Source of the DNA: Nocardia xishanensis NBRC 101358
GTDB lineage: Bacteria; Actinomycetota; Actinomycetes; Mycobacteriales; Mycobacteriaceae
Reading direction: 5' to 3'
Length of the DNA: 64,000 bases
NCBI RefSeq assembly: GCF_001613365.1
Contig: NZ_BDCF01000018.1
Location: forward strand, 1-64,000
The position numbers were made by a program, and so were the translations under genes. Shown one piece after another: positions 8,973-17,182 of this stretch (positions are counted from its first letter, which is position 1; each line of letters opens with the position of its first letter). Under the pieces are notes generated by a model. That model was not told the DNA's origin. It did no database searches and saw nothing but the letters and a program-made list of their open reading frames with translations.

Positions 8973-9872
8973 TCACTTCACGCTGCCCGCGGTCAATCCC
9001 GCGACCAAGCGCTTCTCGATGAGGGCGAACAGGACGACCACCGGCACGATGCCGACGGTGGAGATCGCGAACACGTACTGCCACGCGGTGTCGTACTGGC
9101 CGACGAACTTGGTCAACGCCACCGACAGCGGCTGATTCTCCGGCGTGGTGAGCACGACCAGGCTCGCCGCGAATTCGTTCCAGCACGCGACGATCGTGAA
9201 GATGGTCGCGGTGACGATGCCCGGCCAGACCAGCGGCAGACTGACTTTGGTCAGGATCTGCCAGCGATTCAGCCCGTCCAACTGCGCGGCTTCCTCGATC
9301 TCCACCGGGATGGCGGCGAAGAAGCTGTGCAGGATCCACACCGCGAAGGACAGATTGAACGCGGCGTTCACCAGGATCATGGCCAGCCAGGTGTCGTTGA
9401 TGCCGAGTGCGAAGAACTGCCGGATCAGACCGGTCACCAGCACCGTCGGCTGCAACATCTGAGTGATCAGCACCAGGCCGAGAAACGCGGCGCGTCCCGG
9501 AAACCGGTGTCGCGCCGTGTGATACGCCGCGGGAACGGCGGCGACTAGCACGATAAGCGTGGCGCTGACGGCGATGGCGACGGTGCTGACCATGTTGAAC
9601 GGCAGCGGCGTTTCCGGGGTGTCCCACATCGTCGCGTAGTTGTCCGGGTGCCAGGACTGCGGCAGATAAGTCGGTGGGATACGCAGGATCTCTGCTTTGC
9701 TCTTCAACGAGCCGAGCACCATCACGACGAACGGCGTCAGGAAGATCGCGGCGATCACGAGGCCGATCGCCGTCAGGTCCCAACGACGACGCTTCGCTCG
9801 CGGTGGCGCCTCACTCCTTGTGGCGCTGGGCTTCTCGGCCGAGCACACCCTGATGTCGGTCCCTGCGGTCAT
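8973..9872 (-). CDS. Carbohydrate ABC transporter permease, MalG/UgpE type
   Basis: 299 residues from the ATG at 9872, overlapping the upstream permease stop as ATGA. Six helices are visible, with the EAA loop EEAAQLDGLNRWQILTKVSL near the C-terminal third. This is the MalG-like half of a sugar importer. The first 30 or so residues are a polar cytoplasmic extension rich in Arg and Ala. With the 9869-10750 product it should form the membrane channel. No ATPase gene accompanies it, so it probably uses a shared MsiK/UgpC-type ATPase encoded elsewhere, as is common in actinobacteria. Confidence 0.88.
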   Translation of the reverse strand: MTAGTDIRVCSAEKPSATRSEAPPRAKRRRWDLTAIGLVIAAIFLTPFVVMVLGSLKSKAEILRIPPTYLPQSWHPDNYATMWDTPETPLPFNMVSTVAIAVSATLIVLVAAVPAAYHTARHRFPGRAAFLGLVLITQMLQPTVLVTGLIRQFFALGINDTWLAMILVNAAFNLSFAVWILHSFFAAIPVEIEEAAQLDGLNRWQILTKVSLPLVWPGIVTATIFTIVACWNEFAASLVVLTTPENQPLSVALTKFVGQYDTAWQYVFAISTVGIVPVVVLFALIEKRLVAGLTAGSVK

Positions 9873-10750
9873 GCGTCGACCTGCCGTGTCGGCCGCACCA
9901 CTCGCGCGTAGATCGCGATGATCACCACGATCAGCGCGAAGTTCAGCACGCTCATCGCGGCGGCGGTGTCGATCTGCTGGTTCTGCCGGATCAGTTTGAA
10001 GGTCAGCGTCGTCGTGGTGTCGGCCGAGAAGCCCGCGATGCTGCCGGTGATCACCTGCAGGATCGGCAGCGAGTTGAACACGTTGATGATGTTGACGACC
10101 GTGGCGACGGCGATGGCCGGACGCAGCTGCGGCAGTGTGAGATAGCGGTAGCGCTGCCACGGTCCCGCGCCGTCGACCCGTCCCGCTTCCTCGATCTCGG
10201 CCGGAATGGATTGCAGCCCGGCCAGAATCGTGTAGGCGGTGAACGGGACCGAGACGAACACCGCGACACCGATCGCCACCAGGAACGCGGTCGTCGGCTG
10301 TTTGGTGAATCCGTATCCCCGGTCGAGCAGGCCGATGTCGACGAGAAAGCGATTGGCGATGCCGACGTCGGGATCGAGCATGTAGTAGAAGATCGTCGTC
10401 GTCATCACCACCGAGGCGGCCCACGGCACCAGGATCGCCAAGCGCACGGCGGTGCGGCCGGGGAAATCCTTGTTCAGGAACTGCGCCAGCCCTGCGGAGA
10501 GCACCAGGGTGATCAGCACGACGCTGATCACCCAGACCACGGTGTGCGCGAGTACCGTGCCGAGTTCGCCGATGTCGAACAGGGCACGGAAGTTCGCCAG
10601 TCCGGCGGGGCCGCGATCCTGACCGTAGGCGCTGAGGTCCCTGGTACTGGTCCACAGCATGTAGCCGACGGGGAACGCGACGATCGCCGCGATCAGCAGC
10701 AAGGCGGGCCCGAGCCACGGGACCGCCGCGAGCATCGCTCTGCGCCGCAC
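9869..10750 (-). CDS. Carbohydrate ABC transporter permease, MalF/UgpA type
   Basis: 293 residues from a GTG at 10750, one base after the binding-protein stop. An N-terminal helix (AAVPWLGPALLLIAAIVAF) is followed by the typical MalF/UgpA large periplasmic-type loop and five more helices. The EAA loop is EIEEAGRVDGAGPWQRYRYL. It partners the MalG-like product. The tight spacing to the binding protein and four-base overlap with the next permease show a single operon transcribed leftward from the divergent promoter at 12.0-12.1 kb. Confidence 0.88.
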   Translation of the reverse strand: MRRRAMLAAVPWLGPALLLIAAIVAFPVGYMLWTSTRDLSAYGQDRGPAGLANFRALFDIGELGTVLAHTVVWVISVVLITLVLSAGLAQFLNKDFPGRTAVRLAILVPWAASVVMTTTIFYYMLDPDVGIANRFLVDIGLLDRGYGFTKQPTTAFLVAIGVAVFVSVPFTAYTILAGLQSIPAEIEEAGRVDGAGPWQRYRYLTLPQLRPAIAVATVVNIINVFNSLPILQVITGSIAGFSADTTTTLTFKLIRQNQQIDTAAAMSVLNFALIVVIIAIYARVVRPTRQVDA

Positions 10751-10751
10751 G

Positions 10752-11996
10752 CTATTTCGCGGCTTCTTGAATGCGCGCGAGTACCTGCGCCGGGTCGGCG
10801 CCCTGCGCGATGGTGCCCATTTGCTGCCGGATGGCGCCTTGCGCCGCAGCCCATTTCGGATTGTTGCTCGGGTAGAACTTGGCCACCGGCAGCGTCGCGG
10901 CGAACGCCTTGGTGACCGGATCCTGCGCGAGTTCGGCTGCGCCGCTCTGGGTGATCGGGATGAAGCCCTCGTTCTTCACGAAATTCGCGTACACGCTCGC
11001 GCCGTAGAAGTAGTCGAGGAACTTCTTGATCGTCTCGGTCTTCCTGCCGTCCTTCTTGAACGCCATCAGGTGGTCGGCGACACCGAGAGTCACCGGTTCG
11101 CCGGATTTCGTCGGAGAGGGCGCGGTGGCGTACTTCAGCGCCGGATTCTTGGCGGCGATCTGGCCGATGGTCGGCGGCAGGCCTTCGATCATGCCGACCT
11201 TGCCCTGGATGAAGGCGTTGATCACGTCCTTGCGGTCGGTCGCGCCCGGATTCGGCTGTGTCGCATTGGCATCGATGAGCGAGCGCATGGCGCGGGCACC
11301 CTCCAGGTTGGCCGGGGTGTCGACGGTGATCTCACCGCCATGCGACCAGTCGCCGCCCGCGCCGAAGGTCCAGATCGAGGTCTCGCCCTGCGCCTCCTCG
11401 CTGCCGAGCGGCAGACCGTAGCCGGAGACGCCGTCGCCGAGCGCCTGGATCTTCGCCGCCGCCTCGGTGAGCTCGGCCCAGGTCTTGGGCGGCGCCGTCA
11501 CCCCGGCCCGCGCGAAAAGGTCGGTGTTGTAGAACAGGGTGCGCGTCGAGGCGAACAGCGGAAGCGCGTACTGGGTTCCGTCGAGCGAGGCGTTCTTCGC
11601 GAAACCAGGCTGGATGTCGGCGAGCACCTGCGGGGAGACGATTTCGGCTGCCGGGTGGAGCATTCCGTCGCCCGCGAAACTGGCGTACGCGTCGATGTTC
11701 AGTACGTCCGGCGTGGTGGACTGCGACTGGAGCTTGGTCCGCACCACGTCGTTGATCGAGTTCCACGACTCCAGTTGGAGATTCACCTTCAGGCCGGGAT
11801 TCTGCCGCTCGAACTCGGCGATGATCCCGTCCCACAGCGCCTTTGTTCCGTTGGCGCCGTCACTGTAGACCGGAGCGAGGAAGTTGATCGTGGTGGCGGA
11901 GTCGGCGGAATCGTCGGAGCCGAAGCCGCACGAGGCGACCGCGAGTGCGGCGGCCAGCGCGGCGCCCGTGAGCAGGCGGCGGAGTGGTCGTTTCAC
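10752..11996 (-). CDS. Sugar ABC transporter substrate-binding lipoprotein
   Basis: 414 residues from a GTG at 11996 with GAAAGG ten bases upstream. The signal peptide ends at lipobox VASC, Cys23. The body is a family-1 extracellular solute-binding protein (NFLAPVYSDG, then SYGLPLGSEE-like hinge segments), the class that binds oligosaccharides and amino sugars. It is the first gene of the importer operon and diverges from the sugar isomerase gene, sharing a 126-base promoter region with an inverted repeat. The catabolic genes opposite suggest an N-acetylated hexosamine or a galactosamine-containing oligosaccharide as ligand; this is inference. Confidence 0.87.
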   Translation of the reverse strand: MKRPLRRLLTGAALAAALAVASCGFGSDDSADSATTINFLAPVYSDGANGTKALWDGIIAEFERQNPGLKVNLQLESWNSINDVVRTKLQSQSTTPDVLNIDAYASFAGDGMLHPAAEIVSPQVLADIQPGFAKNASLDGTQYALPLFASTRTLFYNTDLFARAGVTAPPKTWAELTEAAAKIQALGDGVSGYGLPLGSEEAQGETSIWTFGAGGDWSHGGEITVDTPANLEGARAMRSLIDANATQPNPGATDRKDVINAFIQGKVGMIEGLPPTIGQIAAKNPALKYATAPSPTKSGEPVTLGVADHLMAFKKDGRKTETIKKFLDYFYGASVYANFVKNEGFIPITQSGAAELAQDPVTKAFAATLPVAKFYPSNNPKWAAAQGAIRQQMGTIAQGADPAQVLARIQEAAK

Positions 11997-12086
11997 GAAG
12001 CGAACCTTTCAAATTTGCACCCCCGGCGCCTACCGACCGCCGATGATGAAGCGAAACGTGTCGATGGGTTGAATTTAGCGCGAATG

Positions 12087-12113
12087 ATGATCAAATGTGA
12101 CTGTTTTGAGCAT
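12087..12113. promoter_or_regulatory. Candidate operator in the divergent amino-sugar promoter
   Basis: Inverted repeat ATGATCAAA - nine bases - TTTGAGCAT, 9-bp arms with one mismatch, in an AT-rich patch that stands out from the surroundings. It ends nine bases before the isomerase ATG and lies about 90 bases before the importer start. A further palindrome CAAATTTG is at 12010-12017, nearer the importer. The size and place suit a repressor site for both directions; the DeoR-family product is the obvious candidate binder, by inference. Confidence 0.5.
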
Positions 12114-12122
12114 TAAGTTGAC

Positions 12123-13067
12123 ATGAACGATCATTCGACCGATGCTGTTCTCGTGCCGCTCTCCGCGAACTCAGACCCCGCCACTCACCTGGCCACCGAG
12201 GTCGCCACCCAGCCCGACGACTGGGCGCGCGCCGCGAGTACCGCCGCCGAACACCGCGCCGTGCTACCACATCCGGGTGAGCGGGTGGCCGTGATCGGCT
12301 GCGGCACTTCACTGTTCATGTCGCGCGCGATCGCCGCGCTGCGCGAGGACGCGGGCCACGGCCTCACCGACGCTTGGCCCGCCAGTCAGGTGCGCCGCGG
12401 TCGCGACTACGACCGCTACCTGGTCATCTGCCGATCGGGCACCACCACCGAGGTGATTTCGGCGATGCGCGAAATCCCCGCGCATATTCCGCGCACGGTG
12501 ATCTGCAGCAGCCCCGGCACCCCGGTACTGGACTTGGGCGACCCGATCCTCATCGAGGAGGTCGACGAGCGCTCGGTTGTGCAGACCCGCTTCGCCACCA
12601 CCACGCTGGCGATCCTGCGCTGGCATCTGGGCGAGGACCTCGGCCCGGCCGTCGAGCAGGCGCGCGGGGTGCTCGCCGAGGATCCCGCGCGGTCGCTGGC
12701 CGGGGTGCGCGGCGCGGAGCAGATCACCTTCGTCGGTATGGGATTCGCGGGCGCGCTGGCCGAGGAGGCCGGGCTCAAGCTACGCGAGTCCTGCCAGTCC
12801 TGGGCCGAGTCCTACCTCGCGACGGAGTACCGGCACGGTCCGATCAGCATCGCGGCACCTGGCCGTGCGGTCTGGGCGCTCGGCCCACTGGTGCCGAACT
12901 TCGCCGCCGACGTCGCCGCCACCGGGGCGCACTTGGAACACCGCGATATCGATCCGATGGCGGAACTGGTCCGGGTGCACCGGCTCTGCGTCCTCCGCGC
13001 GGCCGACCTCGGCCTCGATCCCGACCATCCGCGCAGCTTGAATCGGTCAGTCGTCCTGGACCAGTGA
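12123..13067 (+). CDS. SIS-domain sugar isomerase/deaminase, AgaS-like
   Basis: 314 residues with two SIS domains. The first has GCGTSLF (59-65) and the phosphosugar loop RSGTTTE (104-110); the second has VGMGFAGALAEEAGLKLRE and ends its active-site segment with EYRHGP (235-240), the counterpart of the ELKHGP loop of GlmS. There is no glutaminase domain, so it is not GlmS. AgaS-type proteins convert galactosamine-6-phosphate to tagatose-6-phosphate with release of ammonia; the downstream kinase and aldolase genes fit this. GlcN-6-P deamination is the alternative. No Shine-Dalgarno is visible before the ATG, which lies nine bases past the inverted repeat, so the transcript may be leaderless. 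Confidence 0.83.
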   Translation: MNDHSTDAVLVPLSANSDPATHLATEVATQPDDWARAASTAAEHRAVLPHPGERVAVIGCGTSLFMSRAIAALREDAGHGLTDAWPASQVRRGRDYDRYLVICRSGTTTEVISAMREIPAHIPRTVICSSPGTPVLDLGDPILIEEVDERSVVQTRFATTTLAILRWHLGEDLGPAVEQARGVLAEDPARSLAGVRGAEQITFVGMGFAGALAEEAGLKLRESCQSWAESYLATEYRHGPISIAAPGRAVWALGPLVPNFAADVAATGAHLEHRDIDPMAELVRVHRLCVLRAADLGLDPDHPRSLNRSVVLDQ

Positions 13068-13152
13068 CCGGTACACCGCCGTGTTCACGCGCCCGCCCCG
13101 GTTCCCGGAGTCGCCGACGACAAGATCGCCGACGGTAACTACGCTCCCGAAG

Positions 13153-14130
13153 ATGGACACACACCGCGTCGGCAGCAGCGCATCCGCGCTGGCTCCTGGC
13201 GCGGAGTCTTCTCTCGCGCCGGACGCGCTCACCTTGGGTTTGGACGTTGGCGGCACCACCATCAAGGGCGAGATCGCCGACGCGTCCGGCACGGCGCTCG
13301 CGGCGGGCGCGGTGCCGACCCCGCGGGGCGCGGCGGCGTTCGAGGCGATGGAAGCGCTGGGCGACAGCCTGCTCGCCGAGTTGCCCGCGGATCGACGTGG
13401 ACTGCTCGGCCGGGCAGCGGTGCTGCTGCCCGGCATCGTCGACACGGAGCGGTCGATCGCCGTCTTCAGCGGCAATATCGGCTGGCGTGACGTGCACGTC
13501 GGCGATCGGTTCACGCGACACTGGGGAGTCCCGGTGTTGATCGAACACGATGTGGCCGTGGCGGGCTGGGCCGAATGGCGTTTCGGCGCGGGACGCGGCC
13601 ACGACGACGTCGTGGTGATCGTGCTCGGCACCGGCGTGAGCGGCACGCTCGCCGCGGGCGGCCGTCTGGTGCGCAGCGGGTTCGGCCAAGCGGGCGAGTA
13701 CGGACACATCCCCGTGCGACCCGCCGACGGGTTGCCCTGCCCCTGCGGCAATGTCGGCTGTGTGGAGACGCTGGCATCGGCGACCGCCATCACACGCAAC
13801 TACATTCGTCGGTCTGGCCGCGAAGTCGACGGTGCGGCAGCGGTTTTCGCGCTTCTACCCGGCGCTCCCGCCGCAGCGCGAGCGGTGGACGACGCCGTGG
13901 CCGCGCTCGCGGACGGACTGCTCGGCGTCATCCACGCGGCCTGCCCAGAGCTCGTCGTGCTCGGCGGTGGCCTGGCCGGTGCGGGCGCCGCACTCAGCGA
14001 GCCATTGCAGGCCGCGTTGACGCAGCGCCTCCGCGTGGTCCCGGTCCCCGAGGTCGTGCTCGGCGAATTCGGCGCGCGCGCCGGACTCACCGGCGCGACT
14101 CTCTTCGCCAGGCATGGAGCCCTCCTATGA
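13153..14130 (+). CDS. ROK-family amino-sugar kinase
   Basis: 325 residues from the ATG at 13153; a GTG at 13081 is possible but the added segment has poor codon usage for this genome and no family match. The ATP-binding LGLDVGGTTIKG is at 28-39, an acidic catalytic EHD at 131-133, and the ROK zinc site GEYGHIP...CPCGNVGC (His185, Cys196, 198, 203). ROK kinases phosphorylate glucose, N-acetylglucosamine, N-acetylmannosamine or similar sugars at the 6-hydroxyl or equivalent. No DNA-binding domain is present, so it is an enzyme and not a NagC-type repressor. In this operon it should make GalNAc-6-P or GlcNAc-6-P after import. Confidence 0.87.
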   Translation: MDTHRVGSSASALAPGAESSLAPDALTLGLDVGGTTIKGEIADASGTALAAGAVPTPRGAAAFEAMEALGDSLLAELPADRRGLLGRAAVLLPGIVDTERSIAVFSGNIGWRDVHVGDRFTRHWGVPVLIEHDVAVAGWAEWRFGAGRGHDDVVVIVLGTGVSGTLAAGGRLVRSGFGQAGEYGHIPVRPADGLPCPCGNVGCVETLASATAITRNYIRRSGREVDGAAAVFALLPGAPAAARAVDDAVAALADGLLGVIHAACPELVVLGGGLAGAGAALSEPLQAALTQRLRVVPVPEVVLGEFGARAGLTGATLFARHGALL

Positions 14131-14192
14131 GTGAGCGAAGCCAGTGGTCTCGGCTCCACCGTGTCCGCGCGCGGCGAACGGAGGAGCGATGA
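14127..14192 (+). CDS. Possible 21-residue coupling peptide between kinase and nagA
   Basis: A short frame starting at the ATG that overlaps the kinase stop (ATGA) and ending in a TGA that overlaps the nagA start (ATGA). It would link the two genes by continuous translation. The peptide starts MSERS and is Arg-rich. It contains the nagA ribosome-binding site GGAGG. It may be a chance frame; the double ATGA junction is what makes it worth listing. A similar short frame precedes the peptidase at 45499. Confidence 0.3.
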   Translation: MSERSQWSRLHRVRARRTEER

Positions 14193-15352
14193 CAGGCACT
14201 TCCACCGAGCTGGAAATCCGCGGCCGGATCATCTCCGCGTCGTTCGACCTGACCGACGGCGTGATCTCGGTGCGCGGCGATCGCATAGTCGCGGTCCGGC
14301 CGATGGCCGAATGGCTCGCCTTCCAACCGGATTCGGCACCGCCGAAGTTCTCCGGCGTGATACTCCCCGGCCTGGTGGACATCCACAACCACGGCGGCTC
14401 CGGCCACCGGTTCGACACCGTCGACGCGGAGGAGGCGAGCGCGGCCGCCCGGTTCCACCACGCGCACGGTTCGACGACCGTGCTCGCCAGTGTGGTGACC
14501 GGGCCGGTGGACGACATGGTCGCGCAGATCACGACGCTGCGCACGCTCGCCGCAGAAGGCATCCTCGCGGGCATCCACGCCGAGGGCCCGTTCCTCGCGG
14601 CCGCCCGCTGCGGCGCGCAGGATCCGCGCTACCTGCTCGATCCCGACCCGGCCGTGATAGATCGACTGCTGGCAGCCGCGGACGGTTATCTGCGGGTGTG
14701 CACCATCGCGCCGGAGTTGCCCGGCTACGAGGCGGTGGCCCGACGGCTCACCGACAACGACGTGGCGATCTCGCTGGGTCACAGCGACACCGATTTCGCG
14801 CGGTTCCGTCAGGCGCTCGCGCCGAGCGGCTCGGCCCGCCTGGTGACCCACCTCGCCAACGGCATGCCGCCGCTGCACCATCGCGAACCTGGACCGGTCG
14901 CGGCCGCGCTCACCGCCGCCGCCTCGGGCCACGCGGTGGTCGAGCTGATCGGCGACGGTGTGCATGTCGACCCCGGTTTCGGCGCAATGGTTTTCGCGGC
15001 CGCACCGCGCCAGGTCGCGCTGGTCACCGACGCCATGCAGGCCGCGGGGATGCCGGACGGCGAGTATCGGCTCGGTCCGCAGGCCGTCCGGGTGGTCGAC
15101 GGCGTTGCCAGGGTGGCCAACGGGTCGATCGCGGGCGGCACGGCGACTCTGGCGCAATGTCTTTCGTGGGCGGTCCGGGAGTGTGGCGTGCCGCTGCCCG
15201 ACGCGGTGCGCGCCGCGACCGCCGTACCAGCCGCCGCCGCGGGCTTGACCGATGTCGGCGACCTCAGGACCGACCAGTACGCCGACCTGCTGATTGTCGA
15301 TGACGACCTGCAGTTGCGCCGGGTGCTCAGACATGGACAGTGGTTGACGTGA
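14189..15352 (+). CDS. nagA: N-acetylglucosamine/galactosamine-6-phosphate deacetylase
   Basis: 387 residues from the ATG at 14189, which has GGAGG six bases upstream. Amidohydrolase landmarks are in order: metal-site HNH (66-68) after GLVDI, Glu132 in HAEGPF, His198 in LGHSD, His221 in THLANGM, and the catalytic Asp281 in VTDAM. NagA/AgaA removes the acetyl group from GlcNAc-6-P or GalNAc-6-P in the cytoplasm. With tagatose-type genes downstream, the galactosamine epimer (AgaA role) is favoured here, but the two cannot be told apart by motif. It follows the ROK kinase and overlaps the next kinase start as GTGA. Confidence 0.9.
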   Translation: MTGTSTELEIRGRIISASFDLTDGVISVRGDRIVAVRPMAEWLAFQPDSAPPKFSGVILPGLVDIHNHGGSGHRFDTVDAEEASAAARFHHAHGSTTVLASVVTGPVDDMVAQITTLRTLAAEGILAGIHAEGPFLAAARCGAQDPRYLLDPDPAVIDRLLAAADGYLRVCTIAPELPGYEAVARRLTDNDVAISLGHSDTDFARFRQALAPSGSARLVTHLANGMPPLHHREPGPVAAALTAAASGHAVVELIGDGVHVDPGFGAMVFAAAPRQVALVTDAMQAAGMPDGEYRLGPQAVRVVDGVARVANGSIAGGTATLAQCLSWAVRECGVPLPDAVRAATAVPAAAAGLTDVGDLRTDQYADLLIVDDDLQLRRVLRHGQWLT

Positions 15353-16302
15353 TCCTCACTGTGACAATGAATCCCGCCTACGACATGACCTATCGCGTGG
15401 AGCGTTTCGACCGGGGGCAGGCGCACCGCGTTCGCTCCGTCGAGCAGCGCATCGGCGGTAAGGGCATCAACGTGACGCGGGTGCTGAACCAGCTCGGCAA
15501 GTACGCGCGGGCGACCGGGTTCTCCGACCACGCCTTCGCCGCCGCCGCCGAGCTGGAGATGCCGGTCGATTTCGTGCACGCGTTGCCGTGGGTCCGGCGC
15601 ACAGTGGTGATCAGCGAATCCCGCGACGGCACCGCGACGGCCCTGTGGGAGCCAGGCGCCCGCGTCTCCAACCCGCACGCCGCCGAGCAACTCGCCGTCC
15701 GGGTCTCGGGTCTGCTCCCCGATATCAACGGCCTCGTGATCTCTGGATCGCTACCGGGCGGCATAGACCCGGGCCTACCCGCCGAACTCGCCCGCTCCGC
15801 GGTCGCCGCGGGCGTACCCACCATCTGCGACGTGGACGGCGAGGCGCTGCGGCTGGCCTGCGCCGTCCCCGGCGTGATTCTGATGCCGAATATGGAAGAG
15901 CTGGAACGTCTTTCCGGACGGTCCCCGCAGACGCCGGAGGAGGTGGTTGCGGCCGCCCGCCCGCTGATCGATCGCGGCGTGCGAGCCGTCGTCGCCACCC
16001 GCGGTCCGGACGGCATGATCGCGGTCACCGAGGAGGGCGCGTGGTTCGCCGGGCTGCCCGAGCCACTGGCCGGAAATCCTACCGGCGCGGGCGATTCCGC
16101 CGCGGCGGCGGTGATCGCGGCGCTGTGCGCCCGCACCGAACCCGACTGGCCCGCGATCCTCACCGACGCCGTGGCCACCGCGGCGGCGGCCGTGGTCATC
16201 CCGGTGGCCGGTGAGATCGACCGCTGCCTGCGCACCCGTCTTACACCGACCGTCCGGGTCGACAAGCTCGCCGCCCCGGAGTCCGAAGAGACCACGCCGT
16301 GA
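15349..16302 (+). CDS. PfkB-family sugar-phosphate kinase, tagatose-6-phosphate kinase or 1-phosphofructokinase
   Basis: 317 residues from the GTG at 15349, which overlaps the nagA stop (GTGA); a GTG nine bases upstream is the alternative. The start ILTVTMNPAYD is the common opening of the LacC/FruK branch. Motif 1 is GGKGINVTRVL (36-46) and the C-terminal motif NPTGAGDS carries the catalytic base Asp249. LacC and FruK cannot be told apart by these motifs alone. In this operon the product most likely phosphorylates tagatose-6-phosphate to the 1,6-bisphosphate for the aldolase 16 bases downstream. Confidence 0.85.
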   Translation: MILTVTMNPAYDMTYRVERFDRGQAHRVRSVEQRIGGKGINVTRVLNQLGKYARATGFSDHAFAAAAELEMPVDFVHALPWVRRTVVISESRDGTATALWEPGARVSNPHAAEQLAVRVSGLLPDINGLVISGSLPGGIDPGLPAELARSAVAAGVPTICDVDGEALRLACAVPGVILMPNMEELERLSGRSPQTPEEVVAAARPLIDRGVRAVVATRGPDGMIAVTEEGAWFAGLPEPLAGNPTGAGDSAAAAVIAALCARTEPDWPAILTDAVATAAAAVVIPVAGEIDRCLRTRLTPTVRVDKLAAPESEETTP

Positions 16303-16318
16303 TCGCGGAGGCTCGTCG

Positions 16319-17182
16319 ATGCCCCTGACCCCTGTACCCGATCTCATCGCCGCCGCGAGACCGGGCGGCCTCGGCGCCTTCAACGTGATCACGCTGGAAC
16401 ACGCGGAGGCCATCGCCGGCGCCGCCGAGGCCGCGAAACGACCTGTGGTTCTGCAACTTTCCGAGAACACCGTCCGCTATCACGGCGCTCTCGCCCCGCT
16501 GGCGCTCGCCTGCCTCCGCATCGCCGCGGACAGCTCGGCCCCCGTCGCGGTGCATCTCGACCACGCCACCTCCTTCGACCTGGTGGCCGCCGCGGTCGAG
16601 CTCGGCATCCGGTCGATCATGTTCGACGCGTCCGCCATCGACTACGCGGGCAATGTCGCCGCCACAACCGAAGTCGCGCGGTGGTGCCGCGACCGCGGGG
16701 TGTTCGTCGAGGCCGAACTCGGCGAGGTGGGCGGCAAGAACGGCGCGCACGCGCCCGGGGTCCGCACCGATCCGGACGAGGCCGTCGAGTTCGTCACCGC
16801 CACCGGCGTCGACGCGCTCGCCGTCGCGGTCGGTTCCGCGCACGCGATGCACGCGCGCACTGCCGAGCTCGACCTCGAGCTCATCGGCAGACTGGCCACG
16901 AAAGTCCCCGTGCCGCTGGTTCTGCACGGTTCCTCCGGTGTGCCCGACACGGGTCTGCGAGCCGCAATCGAGCACGGCATGACCAAGGTCAATATCGCGA
17001 CGCGGCTCAATGTTCTGCTTTCCGAAGCGGTTCGCGGCGTCCTCGGCGGCGACGCCGAGCTTTCCGATCCACGCAAGTACCTCGCTCCCGGCCGCGCCGC
17101 GGTGCGCGCGGAGGTCGAGCGTTTCCTGCGTCTGCTGGCCGATCAACCCGAGAGCGCTCATCGGCAGGGACCGCCGAGGTAG
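16319..17182 (+). CDS. Class II ketose-bisphosphate aldolase, tagatose-bisphosphate aldolase-like
   Basis: 287 residues from the ATG at 16319, with GGAGG nine bases upstream. Class II landmarks are VHLDHAT with Asp81 and zinc ligand His82, EAELGEVGG at 131-139, the second histidine in AVGSAHAMH (His175), and the third in LHGSSG (His203), then KVNIAT. The length matches the short GatY/KbaY/FBA-II type. It should split tagatose-1,6-bisphosphate to dihydroxyacetone phosphate and glyceraldehyde-3-phosphate and so close the pathway. Fructose-1,6-bisphosphate is the alternative substrate. It is the last gene of the operon and overlaps the convergent DUF4254-like gene by 25 bases at the 3' ends. Confidence 0.87.
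   Translation: MPLTPVPDLIAAARPGGLGAFNVITLEHAEAIAGAAEAAKRPVVLQLSENTVRYHGALAPLALACLRIAADSSAPVAVHLDHATSFDLVAAAVELGIRSIMFDASAIDYAGNVAATTEVARWCRDRGVFVEAELGEVGGKNGAHAPGVRTDPDEAVEFVTATGVDALAVAVGSAHAMHARTAELDLELIGRLATKVPVPLVLHGSSGVPDTGLRAAIEHGMTKVNIATRLNVLLSEAVRGVLGGDAELSDPRKYLAPGRAAVRAEVERFLRLLADQPESAHRQGPPR

Noticed and set aside
7648..9135. Long plus-strand frame of 495 codons opposite the LpqC-like gene
   Set aside because: It is rich in Arg, Gly, Asp and His repeats typical of antisense reading of high-GC genes; the minus-strand frame has a full hydrolase triad and lipobox.
13081..13152. Earlier GTG start for the ROK kinase
   Set aside because: The added segment uses codons rare in this genome and has no family match; ATG at 13153 kept, with moderate certainty.
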